The notes under the pieces: generated by a model | Seen by the model: the letters and a program-made list of their open reading frames with translations, nothing else | Database searches by the model: none | Told to the model about the DNA's origin: nothing | Source of the DNA: Caulobacterales bacterium | GTDB lineage: Bacteria > Pseudomonadota > Alphaproteobacteria > Caulobacterales > Caulobacteraceae | DNA: 64,000 nucleotides | NCBI GenBank assembly: GCA_019510435.1 | Contig: JAEKKJ010000008.1 | Coordinates: forward strand, 310,001-374,000 | Direction: 5' to 3' | Shown here: piece after piece, positions 16,853 to 25,717 of the stretch | How positions within the stretch are numbered: the stretch's first letter is position 1 | Layout of the letters: each line of letters starts with the position of its first letter | Translations under genes and position numbers: made by a program

Positions 16853-17653
16853 ATGGCCGCACACGACTTCACCCTGGCCGAGCTCTGCATCAGCGCCTGC
16901 GCCGAGGTCTGGCGGGACGACGGCGAGGTGCTGGCCACCGGCATCACCCTGATCCCGCGCCTGGCCGCGGGCCTGGCCAAGCTGAGCTTCAATCCGGCGC
17001 TCATGATGACCGACGCCGAGGTCTACTTGGTCGAGGAGCCCGTCGCCGTGGGTCCGCGCGCGGCCGCGGCGATCCGGCCGGAGGGCTGGATGTCCTACGC
17101 CCGGACCTTCGACAACATCTATGGCGGCAAGCGCCACGCCCTGGTGGTTCCGGTGCAGATCGACCGGTTCGGCCAGACCAACATCTCCACCATCGGCGAG
17201 CGCGGCCGGCCCAAGGCAGCCCTGCTGGGCGTGCGCGGCTATCCGGGCAACTCGATCAACCACCCCAACAGCTATTTCCTGCCCAGCCACGACCCCCGCG
17301 CCCTGGTGGCCGGCGAAGTCGATTTCGTCTGCAGCGTCGGCTACAACCCCGCCCGCTGGCCGGACGGCAAGCAGCCGCCGTGGCTCGATCTGCGCCGCAT
17401 CGTCACCAACCTGGCGGTGCTGGACTTCGAGGGCGCGGGCCACGCCGTCCGGGTCCGTTCGCTGCATCCGGGCGTGACCGTCGACGAGGTCCAGGCGGCC
17501 ACCGGCTTCCCGCTCGAGAGGCCCGCCGAAATCCCCACCACGCCCGCGCCGACGGCCGAGCAACTGCAGCTGATCCGTGAGACCCTGGACCCGCGCGGCC
17601 TGCGCGCCACCGTCTTCAAGGGCGATCCGCCCGGCGTGCGCAGCGCGAGCTGA
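16853..17653 (+). CDS. ipdB: IpdB: ring C-cleaving COCHEA-CoA hydrolase, beta subunit
   Basis: A 266-residue beta partner of IpdA, one base after its stop. Seen: CAEVWRDDGEVLATGIT, LSFNPALMMTDAEVYLVEEP, EGWMSYARTFDNIYGGKRH, QIDRFGQTNIS, GVRGYPGNSINH and SLHPGVTVDEVQAATGF. All are lined up with recalled mycobacterial IpdB. The Glu-Asn-Gly nucleophile motif of true CoA-transferase beta subunits is absent, as expected for the hydrolase. It works with IpdA on the ring C product and is co-transcribed with it. Confidence 0.85.
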   Translation: MAAHDFTLAELCISACAEVWRDDGEVLATGITLIPRLAAGLAKLSFNPALMMTDAEVYLVEEPVAVGPRAAAAIRPEGWMSYARTFDNIYGGKRHALVVPVQIDRFGQTNISTIGERGRPKAALLGVRGYPGNSINHPNSYFLPSHDPRALVAGEVDFVCSVGYNPARWPDGKQPPWLDLRRIVTNLAVLDFEGAGHAVRVRSLHPGVTVDEVQAATGFPLERPAEIPTTPAPTAEQLQLIRETLDPRGLRATVFKGDPPGVRSAS

Positions 17654-17665
17654 AGGAACCGATCG

Positions 17666-18568
17666 ATGGACGCCGAGCTCCCCAAAGCCGAACCCGCCCA
17701 GACCCCGGTCTACGAGACAGACCAGCCGGTGCTCTACGAGGCCGCCGACGGCGTCGCCTGGGTGACCATGAGCCGCCCGGCCTACAACAACGTCCAGAAC
17801 AGCCAGATGACCTACGCCCTGGACGCCGCGTTCGGGCGGGCGGTGGACGACGACGCGGTCAAGGTCATCGTGCTGCGCTCCACCGGCAAGCACTTCTCCG
17901 CCGGCCACGACATCGGCACCCCGGGCCGCGACCACAAGACCAGCTTTCCGCGCAAGCACCTCTGGTACGACCATGTGAACAAGCCGGGCGCCGAGCTGCT
18001 CTATGTGCGCGAGCAGGAGGTCTACCTCGGCATGTGCCGCCGCTGGCGGGAACTCCCCAAGCCGACCATCGCCATGGTGCAGGGCGGCTGCATCGCCGGC
18101 GGGCTGATGCTGGCCTGGGTCTGCGACCTGATCGTCGCCAGCGACGACGCCTTCTTCCAGGACCCGGTGGTCCGGATGGGCATCCCGGGCGTGGAATATT
18201 TCGCCCACGCCTTCGAGCTGCATCCGCGGGTGGCCAAGGAGTTCCTGTTCCTGGGCGAGCGGCTGAGCGCCGAGCGGGCCTACGCCCAGGGGATGGTCAA
18301 CCGCCTCGTGCCGCGCGACCAGCTGGAGGCCGAGACCCGCGCCATCGCCGCGCGCATCGCCCAGATGCCGCGCCTGGGCCTGGCCCTGACCAAGCAGGCC
18401 GTCAACCACGTGGAGGACCTGCGCGGCAAGCGCAGCGCCATGGACGCGGTCTTCCACATGCACCACTTCGCCCACGCCCAGAACGACCTGGTCAGCGGCG
18501 ACAGCCTGGCGGGCATGGACGGCAAGGCCATGGCCGCCGCCAACAAGAGCTCGGCCGGCGAAGGCTGA
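17666..18568 (+). CDS. Enoyl-CoA hydratase/isomerase-family protein of the steroid operon
   Basis: A 300-residue crotonase with about 25 extra N-terminal residues. Seen: GKHFSAGHDIGTPG for the first oxyanion loop, GGCIAGGLMLAWVCDLIVAS for the second, and VVRMGIPGVEYF at the catalytic-Glu position. There Glu164 of the canonical hydratase is not plainly matched, although VEYF offers one Glu. The C-terminus (HMHHFAHAQNDL) is typical of longer crotonases seen in alphaproteobacterial steroid clusters. It lies between ipdB and ipdC and is distinct from the EchA20-like gene at 19664. It could act in HIP side-chain beta-oxidation. Confidence 0.78.
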   Translation: MDAELPKAEPAQTPVYETDQPVLYEAADGVAWVTMSRPAYNNVQNSQMTYALDAAFGRAVDDDAVKVIVLRSTGKHFSAGHDIGTPGRDHKTSFPRKHLWYDHVNKPGAELLYVREQEVYLGMCRRWRELPKPTIAMVQGGCIAGGLMLAWVCDLIVASDDAFFQDPVVRMGIPGVEYFAHAFELHPRVAKEFLFLGERLSAERAYAQGMVNRLVPRDQLEAETRAIAARIAQMPRLGLALTKQAVNHVEDLRGKRSAMDAVFHMHHFAHAQNDLVSGDSLAGMDGKAMAAANKSSAGEG

Positions 18569-18575
18569 CGCGCGC

Positions 18576-19649
18576 ATGGGCGACCCGCTCCACACCGTGC
18601 TCTGCGAGCGCCTGGGCTGCCGCTATCCGGTGGTGCAGACGGCCATGGGCTGGGTGGCGACGCCGGCGCTGGTGGCGGCCTCGTGCGAGGCCGGCGCCTT
18701 CGGCTTCCTGGCCGGGGCGGTGATGACGCCGGTGGAGCTGAAGGCGGCGATCGCGGCGGTGAAGGCGGCCACCGACCGCCCCTTCGGCGTCAATTTCCAC
18801 ATGTTCCAGCCCGGGGCCGAGGAGATCGTCGAGCTGGTGATCGCCGAGAAGGTCCGGGCCGTCAGCTTCGGCCGCGGCCCGGACGCGGCGATGATCGCCC
18901 GCTTCCGGCGCGCCGGGATCATCTGCATGCCTACGGTCGGCGCTCTGAAGCACGCGGTGCGCATGGCCGAGCTGGGCTGCGACCTGGTCACGGTCCAGGG
19001 CGGCGAGGGCGGCGGCCATACCGGCCCGGTGGCCACCACAGTGCTGCTGCCCCAGGTGCTGGATGCGGTGAAGGTCCCGGTCGTGGCGGCGGGCGGCTTC
19101 GCGGATGGGCGCGGCCTCGCCGCAGCGCTGGCCTATGGCGCGGTGGGCGTCGCCATGGGCACCCGCTTCCTGCTGACCAAGGAAAGCCCGGCGCCTGACG
19201 CGGTGAAGGCCCGCTACCTCGAGGCCTCACCGGAGCAGATCCAGGTCTCCACCAAGGTCGATGGCATCCCGCAGCGGATGATCCGCAATCGGCTGCTGGA
19301 CCGCATCGAACGCGCCGGGGCCCTCGGCCGCTGGATCCGCGCGCTCGCCGCCGGCCAGGCCATGCAAAGGGCCACCGGCGCCTCGCTGGGCGAGCTTTGG
19401 CGCGCCGCCCAGGCCATGGCGCGCGAGGGCCACATGAGCCTGCCGCAGGCGCTGATGGCCGCCAGCGCCCCCACCCTGATCCAGAAGGCGGTGGTGGGCG
19501 GCGACCCCGACGGCGGCCTGATGGCCTCGGGCCAGGTGGCCGGCCGCATCGCCGACCTGCCCAGCTGCCGCGAGCTGGTGGACCGCATCGCAACCGACGC
19601 CCGCGAACGCCTGGCTGCGCTCAGCGCCGGCCGCGCCGCGGCGGCCTGA
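18576..19649 (+). CDS. ipdC: IpdC: FMN-dependent 5-OH-HIC-CoA reductase/dehydrogenase-type enzyme (nitronate monooxygenase fold)
   Basis: A 357-residue TIM-barrel flavoprotein of the NMO family. Seen: YPVVQTAMGWVATPALVAA, the GVN strand, CDLVTVQGGEGGGHTGPVA for phosphate binding, VAAGGFADGRGLAAALAYGA and GTRFLLTKES. All line up with recalled mycobacterial IpdC. So does the C-terminal ASGQVAGRIADLPSC. IpdC makes the ring double bond that allows EchA20 to open ring D. It starts seven bases after the preceding stop and is followed 14 bases later by the EchA20-like gene. Confidence 0.85.
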   Translation: MGDPLHTVLCERLGCRYPVVQTAMGWVATPALVAASCEAGAFGFLAGAVMTPVELKAAIAAVKAATDRPFGVNFHMFQPGAEEIVELVIAEKVRAVSFGRGPDAAMIARFRRAGIICMPTVGALKHAVRMAELGCDLVTVQGGEGGGHTGPVATTVLLPQVLDAVKVPVVAAGGFADGRGLAAALAYGAVGVAMGTRFLLTKESPAPDAVKARYLEASPEQIQVSTKVDGIPQRMIRNRLLDRIERAGALGRWIRALAAGQAMQRATGASLGELWRAAQAMAREGHMSLPQALMAASAPTLIQKAVVGGDPDGGLMASGQVAGRIADLPSCRELVDRIATDARERLAALSAGRAAAA

Positions 19650-19663
19650 AGGGGGAAGACCGC

Positions 19664-20416
19664 ATGCCGATCCGTGTGGACGTGGCCGACCGCGTCGCCG
19701 AGCTGGTGTTCGACCACCCGCCGGTGAACGCCCTGGATTCGGCCGGCTGGAACAGCGTCCCGGCTCTGATCAGCGCGGCTGGTGGACGGGAGGACGTGCG
19801 CTGCGTCCTCATCCGCGCCGAGGGCCGCGGCTTCTGCGGCGGGGTCGACATCAAGGAGATGCAGGCCCACCCCGAGCGTATCGTCCAGCTGAACCGCGGC
19901 AACTACCTGACCTTCAAGGCCGTGCGCGAGTGCCCGGTGCCGGTGGTGGTGGCGATCCACGGCTTCGTCATCGGCAGCGGCATCGGGATCTGCGGCGCGG
20001 CCGACACCATCCTTGCCGCCGACGACGCCTACTTCTCCCTGCCGGAGATCGACCGCGGGGCCATGGGCGGCGCCTCGCACCTGTCGCGTATGCTGCCGCT
20101 GCACAAGGTGCGCGCGGCGTTCTTCACGGGCGGCAAGATCACCGCCGAGGAGGCCTTCCGGCTGGGCGGGGTGGAGAAGGTCGTGCCCCGCGACCGGCTG
20201 CTGGCCGAGGCGCGGGCCTTCTGCGCCATCATCGCCGGCAAGAGCCGGGCGGCCCTGGTGCTGGCCAAGCAGGCGCTGAACGGGCTGGAGCCGCGGGACG
20301 TCGACCACGGCTATCGCTTCGAGCAGGGCTTCACCCTGGAGATGTACATGCACGAGGACAGCCAGGCGGCGCGCGACGCTTTCGTCCACGGCAAGGGCCA
20401 GGCGGCCAAGTTCTAG
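19664..20416 (+). CDS. echA20: EchA20-like ring D-cleaving crotonase
   Basis: A 250-residue crotonase. The segments VLIRAEGRGFCGGVDIKEMQ, PEIDRGAMGGASHLSRMLP and YRFEQGFTLE match recalled mycobacterial EchA20. In the characterised pathway EchA20 is a hydrolase that opens ring D of the CoA-thioester product of IpdC, giving COCHEA-CoA for IpdAB. Start ATG 19664 follows AAGGGGGAAGACCGC. Further upstream in-frame codons lie inside ipdC. All three dedicated ring C/D opening activities (IpdC, EchA20, IpdAB) are therefore encoded within 4.5 kb. Confidence 0.82.
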   Translation: MPIRVDVADRVAELVFDHPPVNALDSAGWNSVPALISAAGGREDVRCVLIRAEGRGFCGGVDIKEMQAHPERIVQLNRGNYLTFKAVRECPVPVVVAIHGFVIGSGIGICGAADTILAADDAYFSLPEIDRGAMGGASHLSRMLPLHKVRAAFFTGGKITAEEAFRLGGVEKVVPRDRLLAEARAFCAIIAGKSRAALVLAKQALNGLEPRDVDHGYRFEQGFTLEMYMHEDSQAARDAFVHGKGQAAKF

Positions 20417-20426
20417 GGGCGGGCGC

Positions 20427-21563
20427 GTGCATCTCGACTACACGCCCGAGCAGCGGGCCTTCCGCGCCGAGGCCCGGGCCTGGCTTGAGGCCAACGTCCC
20501 GAAGGCGCGGTTGCCGTCGTTCGACACGGCCGAGGGCTTCGAGGCGCACCGGGCCTGGGAGGGGCGGCTGCACGCCGGCCGCTGGAGCGCGGTGACCTGG
20601 CCGGAGGCCTACGGCGGGCGCGGGCTGGACCTCATCCGCTGGCTGATCTTCGAGGAGGAGTACTGGCGCTGCGGCGCGCCCGGGCGGGTGAACCAGAACG
20701 GCGTCTTCCTCCTGGCCCCGACGCTGATGGAGTACGGCAGCCCCGAGCAGAAGGCGCGCTTCCTGCCGAAGATGGCCTCGGGCGAGGAGATCTGGGCCCA
20801 GGCCTGGTCGGAGCCCCAGGCGGGGTCGGACCTCGCCGCCGTGCGCGCCACCGCCACCCGCGAGGGCGACGACTACGTGCTCCGCGGCCACAAGATCTGG
20901 TCGTCGCGCGCGGTGTTCGCCGACTGGGCGTTCGGCCTCTTCCGCACCGACCCGGCCTCCGAGCGGCACAAGGGCCTGTCGCTGATCCTCTTTCCGCTGA
21001 AGGCGCCCGGCGTGCGCATCCGGCCGATCCCGCAGATCGACGGTGAGGCCGGCTTTGCGGAGATCTTCCTGGAGGAGGCCCGTACGCCCGTGGCCAACCG
21101 CGTCGGCGCCGAGGGCGAGGGCTGGGCCGTCTGCATGGCCACGGCGGGGTTCGAGCGTGGCCTGATGCTGCGCAGCCCGGCGCGGTTCCAGGCGACCGCG
21201 GCGCGGCTGGCGGCCCTGGCGGCGCGCGGCCGGCCGGACGCCACGCAACAGGCCGCCGTGCTGCAGGCGGTGATGGACGCCGAGGCCTATGCGCTCTCCA
21301 TCTACGCCACCGCCTCGCGGCTGATGGCCGGCGGGCGGATCGGGGCGGAGGCCAGCTGCAACAAGCTGTTCTGGTCCGAGCTGGACGTGGCCCTGCACCG
21401 GGCGGCGCTGTCGATCCAGGGCGCGCGGGCGGAGCTCGCGGATACGGGCGACGGCTGGCTCGACGGCTACCTGTTCTCGCTGGCCGGGCCGATCTACGCC
21501 GGCGCCAACGAGATCCAGCGCAACATCGTGGCCGAGCGGGTGCTCGGCCTGCCGAAGGGATAG
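20427..21563 (+). CDS. Acyl-CoA dehydrogenase (FadE30-like)
   Basis: A 378-residue FAD enzyme introducing an alpha,beta double bond in an acyl-CoA. Seen: WPEAYGGRGLD, WAQAWSEPQAGSDLAAVR for FAD binding, GHKIWSSRA, GFAEIFLEEARTPVANRVG and the terminal GANEIQRNIVAERVLGLPKG. Actinobacterial FadE30, which dehydrogenates HIP-CoA, shares the same features, including the VNQNG/VNHFG region. GTG 20427 follows a GGGGCGGGC stretch ten bases after the EchA20 stop. It is probably one half of a heteromeric dehydrogenase with the next gene, as is common in steroid catabolism. Confidence 0.85.
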   Translation: MHLDYTPEQRAFRAEARAWLEANVPKARLPSFDTAEGFEAHRAWEGRLHAGRWSAVTWPEAYGGRGLDLIRWLIFEEEYWRCGAPGRVNQNGVFLLAPTLMEYGSPEQKARFLPKMASGEEIWAQAWSEPQAGSDLAAVRATATREGDDYVLRGHKIWSSRAVFADWAFGLFRTDPASERHKGLSLILFPLKAPGVRIRPIPQIDGEAGFAEIFLEEARTPVANRVGAEGEGWAVCMATAGFERGLMLRSPARFQATAARLAALAARGRPDATQQAAVLQAVMDAEAYALSIYATASRLMAGGRIGAEASCNKLFWSELDVALHRAALSIQGARAELADTGDGWLDGYLFSLAGPIYAGANEIQRNIVAERVLGLPKG

Positions 21564-21568
21564 GCGGC

Positions 21569-22624
21569 GTGGATTTCACCTTCTCCGACGAGCAGCGGAT
21601 GGTCGCCGACACCGTGCGCGCCCTGCTGGCCGATCGCTGCACGGGCGCGGACCTGCGCCGGCTGATGGGTGAGGGCGCCCGAGACCCCGGGCGCTGGCAG
21701 GCGCTCAGCGACATGGGCCTTCCGGGGCTGATGCTGCCCGAGGCGCTGGGCGGGCTGGGCCTTTCGGAAGTCGACCTGGTGCTGGTGGCCGAGGCCTGCG
21801 GCTACGCGGCCCTGCCCGAGCCCCTGGTGGAGCACGCCGGGGTCGCCGCGCCGCTGCTGGCGGCCTTCGCCGAGGATGCGCGGGCGGCGGCTTGGCTTGA
21901 TCGCGTGGCCGCCGGCGCCGCGACGGTGGCGCTGGGCCACGCGGCCAACCCGTTCGTCGCCGACCCCGACACCGCCGGCGTCCTGCTAATCGCACGCGAG
22001 GACGGGCTGCACCTGATCGAAGCGGCGAGCGCGGGCCTGACCCGGATCGCGAGCGTCGACCCATTCCGGCGCCTATTCGAGGTCGAGGCCGAGCTTTCGC
22101 CCGACACCCGGCTGGCCGACGCCCAGACCGTGGCGCCGCACCTGGCCTTGGCCCTCGACCGCGGGGCGCTGTTCGCCGCCGCCCAGGGCCTGGGCCTGGC
22201 TCAGCGCGCCGTGGACATGGCCGCCGACTACGCCCGCGCCCGCATGCAGTTCGGCAAGCCGATCGGCGCCAACCAGGCGGTCAAGCACCACCTGGCCACC
22301 TGCCAGACCCGCATCGAATTCGCCCGGCCCGTGGTCTATGCGGCCGCGGCCCAGATCGGCCAGCAGGACCTCTTCTCCCGCGCCCGCATCTCCCACGCCA
22401 AGCTGGCCGCCCTCGGCGCCGCCGACCTCGCCGCGCGCGCCGCGATCCAGGTGCACGGCGCCATGGGCTACAGCTGGGAGGTCGACGCGCATTTTTACCT
22501 GAAGCGCGCCCTGGCGCTCACCGGGACCTGGGGCGACGAGGCTTTCCACCGGGCCCGCGTGGCCGAGCGGGTGTTCGGCGCACCGCTGGACCCGGACCGC
22601 ACCTTCGCGAGCGCAGCCGCATGA
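21569..22624 (+). CDS. Acyl-CoA dehydrogenase, second subunit/paralogue
   Basis: A 351-residue acyl-CoA dehydrogenase-family protein starting five bases after the previous one (GTG). Seen: DFTFSDEQRMVADTVRALL at the N-terminus, GLPGLMLPEALGGLGLSEVD, ARMQFGKPIGANQAVKHHLA and IQVHGAMGYSWEVDAHFYLKR. The middle FAD-binding domain is short and lacks the usual S-x-P-x-A-G-S-D segment, as in the smaller subunits of alpha2beta2 steroid dehydrogenases. It overlaps the ligase gene by four bases (ATGA). Pairing with the upstream gene product is inferred. Confidence 0.82.
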   Translation: MDFTFSDEQRMVADTVRALLADRCTGADLRRLMGEGARDPGRWQALSDMGLPGLMLPEALGGLGLSEVDLVLVAEACGYAALPEPLVEHAGVAAPLLAAFAEDARAAAWLDRVAAGAATVALGHAANPFVADPDTAGVLLIAREDGLHLIEAASAGLTRIASVDPFRRLFEVEAELSPDTRLADAQTVAPHLALALDRGALFAAAQGLGLAQRAVDMAADYARARMQFGKPIGANQAVKHHLATCQTRIEFARPVVYAAAAQIGQQDLFSRARISHAKLAALGAADLAARAAIQVHGAMGYSWEVDAHFYLKRALALTGTWGDEAFHRARVAERVFGAPLDPDRTFASAAA

Positions 22625-24261
22625 GCGCCTACGGCCAGGCCCTGACCGCCGATCCGGCGCTGGCCCGCGCCTGGTGCGCCCGTGGCTGGTGGTCGGACGA
22701 GACCCTGCAGGCGCGCATCGATGCGCTCGCCGCCGAGCGCCCGAACGAGGCGGCCTACATCACGCCGCGGGGACGCTTCACCTGGGCCGACTACGCCCGC
22801 CAGGCCGCCGAGGTGGCCGCCGCGCTGGCGAGCCTGGGCCTCGATCCCGGCGACCGGGTGGCGGTGCTGCTGCCCGACGGGCCGATGATCCATGCCGTGT
22901 TCGTCGGCCTGGCGAAGGCCGGGCTGGTCACGGTGGGCATCGGCGCTCGGGCCGGGGACCAGGAGATCGCCCACCTCGTCCGCAGGACCGGGGCGCGGGC
23001 GCTGGTGACCCACGCGACCCTGCGCGAGCGGCCGACCTCGGCCCTGCTCACCGCGCTGGCCGAGCGCGAAGCCCGCATTGAGCACCTGGTGGTGGTCCCG
23101 GACGTCCTGGCCGAGCCGCAGGCGCCGATCCAGGTCGACGGCCTGGCCGTGACGGACGCCGCACCGCCAGCGGGTTCCGGCATCGGCCCGGACGCGCTCT
23201 TCATGATCAACTCCACGTCCGGCACCACGGGCCTGCCCAAGTGCGTGATGCACACCCAGAACCGCTGGCGCTATTTCCACCAGCTGGCGGCGGAGGCGGG
23301 GCGGTTCGGGGCGGGCGAGGTGTTCATGGGTGCGGTGCCGGCGCCCTTCGGTTTCGGCCTTTGGACCGCCCACTTCTCGCCCGCCATCCTGGGCTGCCCG
23401 ACGGTGATCCTGGAGCGGTTCGATGCGCACCAGGCGCTGGACCTGATCGAGCGCGAGCGGGTGACCGTGCTATGCTGCGTCTCCACCCAGTTCATCATGC
23501 TGCTGAACGCGCAGGCCGAGCGGCCGCGGGACCTGTCGTCCCTGCGCTGCATGTTCACCGGTGGTGAGGCGGTGCCCTATGAGCGGGCGGCGGAGTTCGA
23601 GGCGGTGACCGGCGCGGCGGTGCTGCAGTTCTACGGCTCCAACGAGACCGGGGCCCTCAGCCGCACGACCGCGGCGGACACCCGGGACCGGCGGCTGCGC
23701 ACGGCCGGGCAGGTGATCCCGGAGATGGAGGTGCGCCTGTTCGATCCGGACACTGGCGCCGACGTCACCGGAACCCGCAACATCGGCCAGCCCGCCTGCC
23801 GCGGACCGGCCGTCTGCCTCGGCTACTGGGACGACGCTGCCGCCAACGCCAAGCTGTTCACGCCGGACGGCTGGATGCTGATGGGCGACATCGTGGAGAT
23901 CGACGAGACCGGCTACCTCAAGGTGGTTGGGCGCACCTCCGACTTCATCATCCGCGGCGGCAAGAACCTCAGCGCGCCGGCCATCGAGGAGGAGATTGCG
24001 GCCCATCCGGGCGTGGCCCTTGTGGCGGCCGCGCCGGCGCCGGACCCGGTGTTCGGCGAGCGGGTGGCGGTCTACGTCGTCGCGCGGCCGGGCGCCGAGA
24101 TCACCCTCGACGGCCTCACCGCCCACCTCGCCGCGCGCGGGGTCAGTCGCGAATGGTTCCCGGAATATCTGGTGCTGATGGACGACCTGCCGCGGTCGTC
24201 CGGCGGCAAGCTGGCCAAGGGTGAGCTGCGCGAGGACGCGCGCCGCCGGTGGGGCGGCTGA
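22621..24261 (+). CDS. AMP-dependent acyl-CoA synthetase
   Basis: A 546-residue ANL-superfamily ligase that makes an acyl-CoA from acid, ATP and CoA. Seen: the NSTSGTTGLPKCVMHTQNRW phosphate loop, YGSNETGALS, GWMLMGDIVEIDETGYLKVVGR hinge region, IIRGGKNLSAPAIEEEI and the catalytic Lys in LPRSSGGKLAKGEL. It belongs more to the cyclohexanecarboxylate-CoA ligase group than to the FadD3 group. It sits where FadD3 would be needed to activate HIP, so a bicyclic or monocyclic ring acid is a likely substrate. It is the last enzyme gene of the steroid run. Confidence 0.85.
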   Translation: MSAYGQALTADPALARAWCARGWWSDETLQARIDALAAERPNEAAYITPRGRFTWADYARQAAEVAAALASLGLDPGDRVAVLLPDGPMIHAVFVGLAKAGLVTVGIGARAGDQEIAHLVRRTGARALVTHATLRERPTSALLTALAEREARIEHLVVVPDVLAEPQAPIQVDGLAVTDAAPPAGSGIGPDALFMINSTSGTTGLPKCVMHTQNRWRYFHQLAAEAGRFGAGEVFMGAVPAPFGFGLWTAHFSPAILGCPTVILERFDAHQALDLIERERVTVLCCVSTQFIMLLNAQAERPRDLSSLRCMFTGGEAVPYERAAEFEAVTGAAVLQFYGSNETGALSRTTAADTRDRRLRTAGQVIPEMEVRLFDPDTGADVTGTRNIGQPACRGPAVCLGYWDDAAANAKLFTPDGWMLMGDIVEIDETGYLKVVGRTSDFIIRGGKNLSAPAIEEEIAAHPGVALVAAAPAPDPVFGERVAVYVVARPGAEITLDGLTAHLAARGVSREWFPEYLVLMDDLPRSSGGKLAKGELREDARRRWGG

Positions 24262-24299
24262 CATGATCCCACGACATCGGCCTGCTCTAAATTGGCGGT

Positions 24300-24310
24300 T
24301 TGTCCGACAA
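24300..24310. promoter_or_regulatory. TTGTC-N-GACAA palindrome, candidate FCD-GntR operator before the MFS gene
   Basis: TTGTCCGACAA is a perfect five-base inverted repeat around one base. It fits the T-N-GT-N3-AC-N-A pattern of FadR-type GntR operators. The same sequence, apart from the centre base, occurs at 40158 beside a GntR gene. It lies 82 bases before the transporter start. Confidence 0.5.
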
Positions 24311-24391
24311 TCTGGGCGGGACTAGGCTTTTGACGCCGCAGGCAGGGGCGCCGCTCGAACGAGCGCCTCGCCGCGTAAGGGAGGCAGTAGA

Positions 24392-25642
24392 GTGGCCATC
24401 ATCGCGCAGCCGATCGACCCGGCGGACACCGCCCTGTCCGCCCCGGCCACCGCCAATCCGGTGACCGGCTGGCGCCGATGGACCGAGCTCTTCATCCTGC
24501 TGGGCGGCGGGATGATCACCACCCTGGCCTTCACCTCGGTGGTGCCGGGCCTTCCCAAGATCGCCGAGCATTTCAAGGGCGCGGACAGCATCTTCAGCGC
24601 GCAGTTTGTGCTGGTCATGGCGCCGGCCGGGATGGCGCTGGCGGGTCTCTTCGCCGGTGCGGTGGTGCGGGCGCTGGGCGTACGGACGGCAGTGTTCCTG
24701 GGCCTCGCCATCACCACCCTCGCCGGCACCTGCCAGCTGTGGGTCGACAGCCTGATGGGCCTGCAGGCGGCACGGTTCGTACTGGGCGCCTCGCTGATCA
24801 CCACCGACGTGGCGCTGGCCACGATCATCGGGGCGCGGTTCGTGGGGCCGGCGCGGGCCCGGATCATGGGCTTTCGGCAGGCCATCGGCTCGGTGGGCAC
24901 GGTCTGCACCATGCTGCTCTCCGGCGTCCTGATCCAGGCGGGCAGCTGGCGCACGCCGGGGATGCTGTTCCTGCTGCCGGCGCTGTTCCTGATGCTGGCG
25001 GTGGTGACCTTCAACCGGCCGCTGGTGCTGGTCGACGCGCGCCGGGACGATCCGAGCCGGGCGCTGGAGCGCTTCTCGGTGCTGAACCTGTGGCCGATCT
25101 ACCTGCTGGCCTTCCTGATGACGGTCTGCCACGCGATGCCGTCGTTCCAGATGCCGTTCCTGCTGAAGGAGATGCACGTCACCGACTCGCGGCTGGTCTC
25201 GCTGGTGCCGTCGCTGAGCGCCTTCATCGGCATCCTGACGGCGCTGGTCTTCGGGCTCATCTATGCGCGTATCGGGCGGATGACCTTCGTGCTGGCCTCG
25301 GTGGCCATGGGGCTGGGCTTCATCGGCATGGGCCTGGCGCCCGGCTTCGGCGTGATCCTGGGCTTCGTGGTGCTGGAGGGGATCGGGGCGGGCATGACGC
25401 AGCCCTATTTCGCCAGCCGGGTGCTGGACCGGATCACGGTGGCCCAGCGCAGCCAGGCCATGGGCTTCATGCTGAGCGCGGTGTTCCTGGGCCATGTGGC
25501 CAACCCGTTCGTGATCAAGCCGATCCGCGACGCGTTCGGCATGCACAACGCCTTCATCATCATGGGCGGCTTCCTGGTGGCGGCCGCGGCGGTGCTGTCG
25601 GTGCGGGCGCTGTTCACGCGGGGCAAGGCCACCATCGTCTGA
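24392..25642 (+). CDS. MFS transporter
   Basis: A 416-residue major facilitator protein with about 12 hydrophobic segments, split by a loop near residue 200 (FNRPLVLVDARRDDPSRALE). Seen: VVPGLPKIAEHF after helix 1, and VLGASLITTDVALATIIGARFVGPARARIMGF, the drug:proton antiporter-like motif region of helices 4-5. GTG 24392 follows GGGAGGCAGTAGA. It comes after the steroid operon in the same direction but 130 bases later. It has its own GntR-type palindrome, so it can be expressed separately. It probably imports or exports a pathway acid. Confidence 0.85.
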   Translation: MAIIAQPIDPADTALSAPATANPVTGWRRWTELFILLGGGMITTLAFTSVVPGLPKIAEHFKGADSIFSAQFVLVMAPAGMALAGLFAGAVVRALGVRTAVFLGLAITTLAGTCQLWVDSLMGLQAARFVLGASLITTDVALATIIGARFVGPARARIMGFRQAIGSVGTVCTMLLSGVLIQAGSWRTPGMLFLLPALFLMLAVVTFNRPLVLVDARRDDPSRALERFSVLNLWPIYLLAFLMTVCHAMPSFQMPFLLKEMHVTDSRLVSLVPSLSAFIGILTALVFGLIYARIGRMTFVLASVAMGLGFIGMGLAPGFGVILGFVVLEGIGAGMTQPYFASRVLDRITVAQRSQAMGFMLSAVFLGHVANPFVIKPIRDAFGMHNAFIIMGGFLVAAAAVLSVRALFTRGKATIV

Positions 25643-25660
25643 GCTGAGCCGAGCCGCCGA

Positions 25661-25703
25661 AACGAAGAGAGCGCCGGCGGTCGCCCGCCGGCGCTCTTTC
25701 GTT
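25661..25703. terminator. Bidirectional intrinsic terminator between convergent genes
   Basis: A 13-base GC-rich stem (AGAGCGCCGGCGG pairing with CCGCCGGCGCTCT) closes on a TCGC loop. After a bulged G, AACGAA pairs with TTCGTT. The T-rich flank on each strand makes it active both ways, serving the MFS gene (plus) and the amidohydrolase gene (minus). Confidence 0.85.
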
Positions 25704-25717
25704 GTGCGCCTGGGAGG

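Noticed and set aside
16853-17653. Reading ipdAB as glutaconate or 3-oxoacid CoA-transferase
   Set aside because: The transferase nucleophile motif is missing in the beta subunit and the flanking genes are ipdC and echA20.
22621-24261. Naming the ligase FadD3
   Set aside because: Its motif context (NSTSGTTGLPKCVMHTQNRW) is closer to cyclohexanecarboxylate-CoA ligase types; only position supports FadD3, so no symbol is given.
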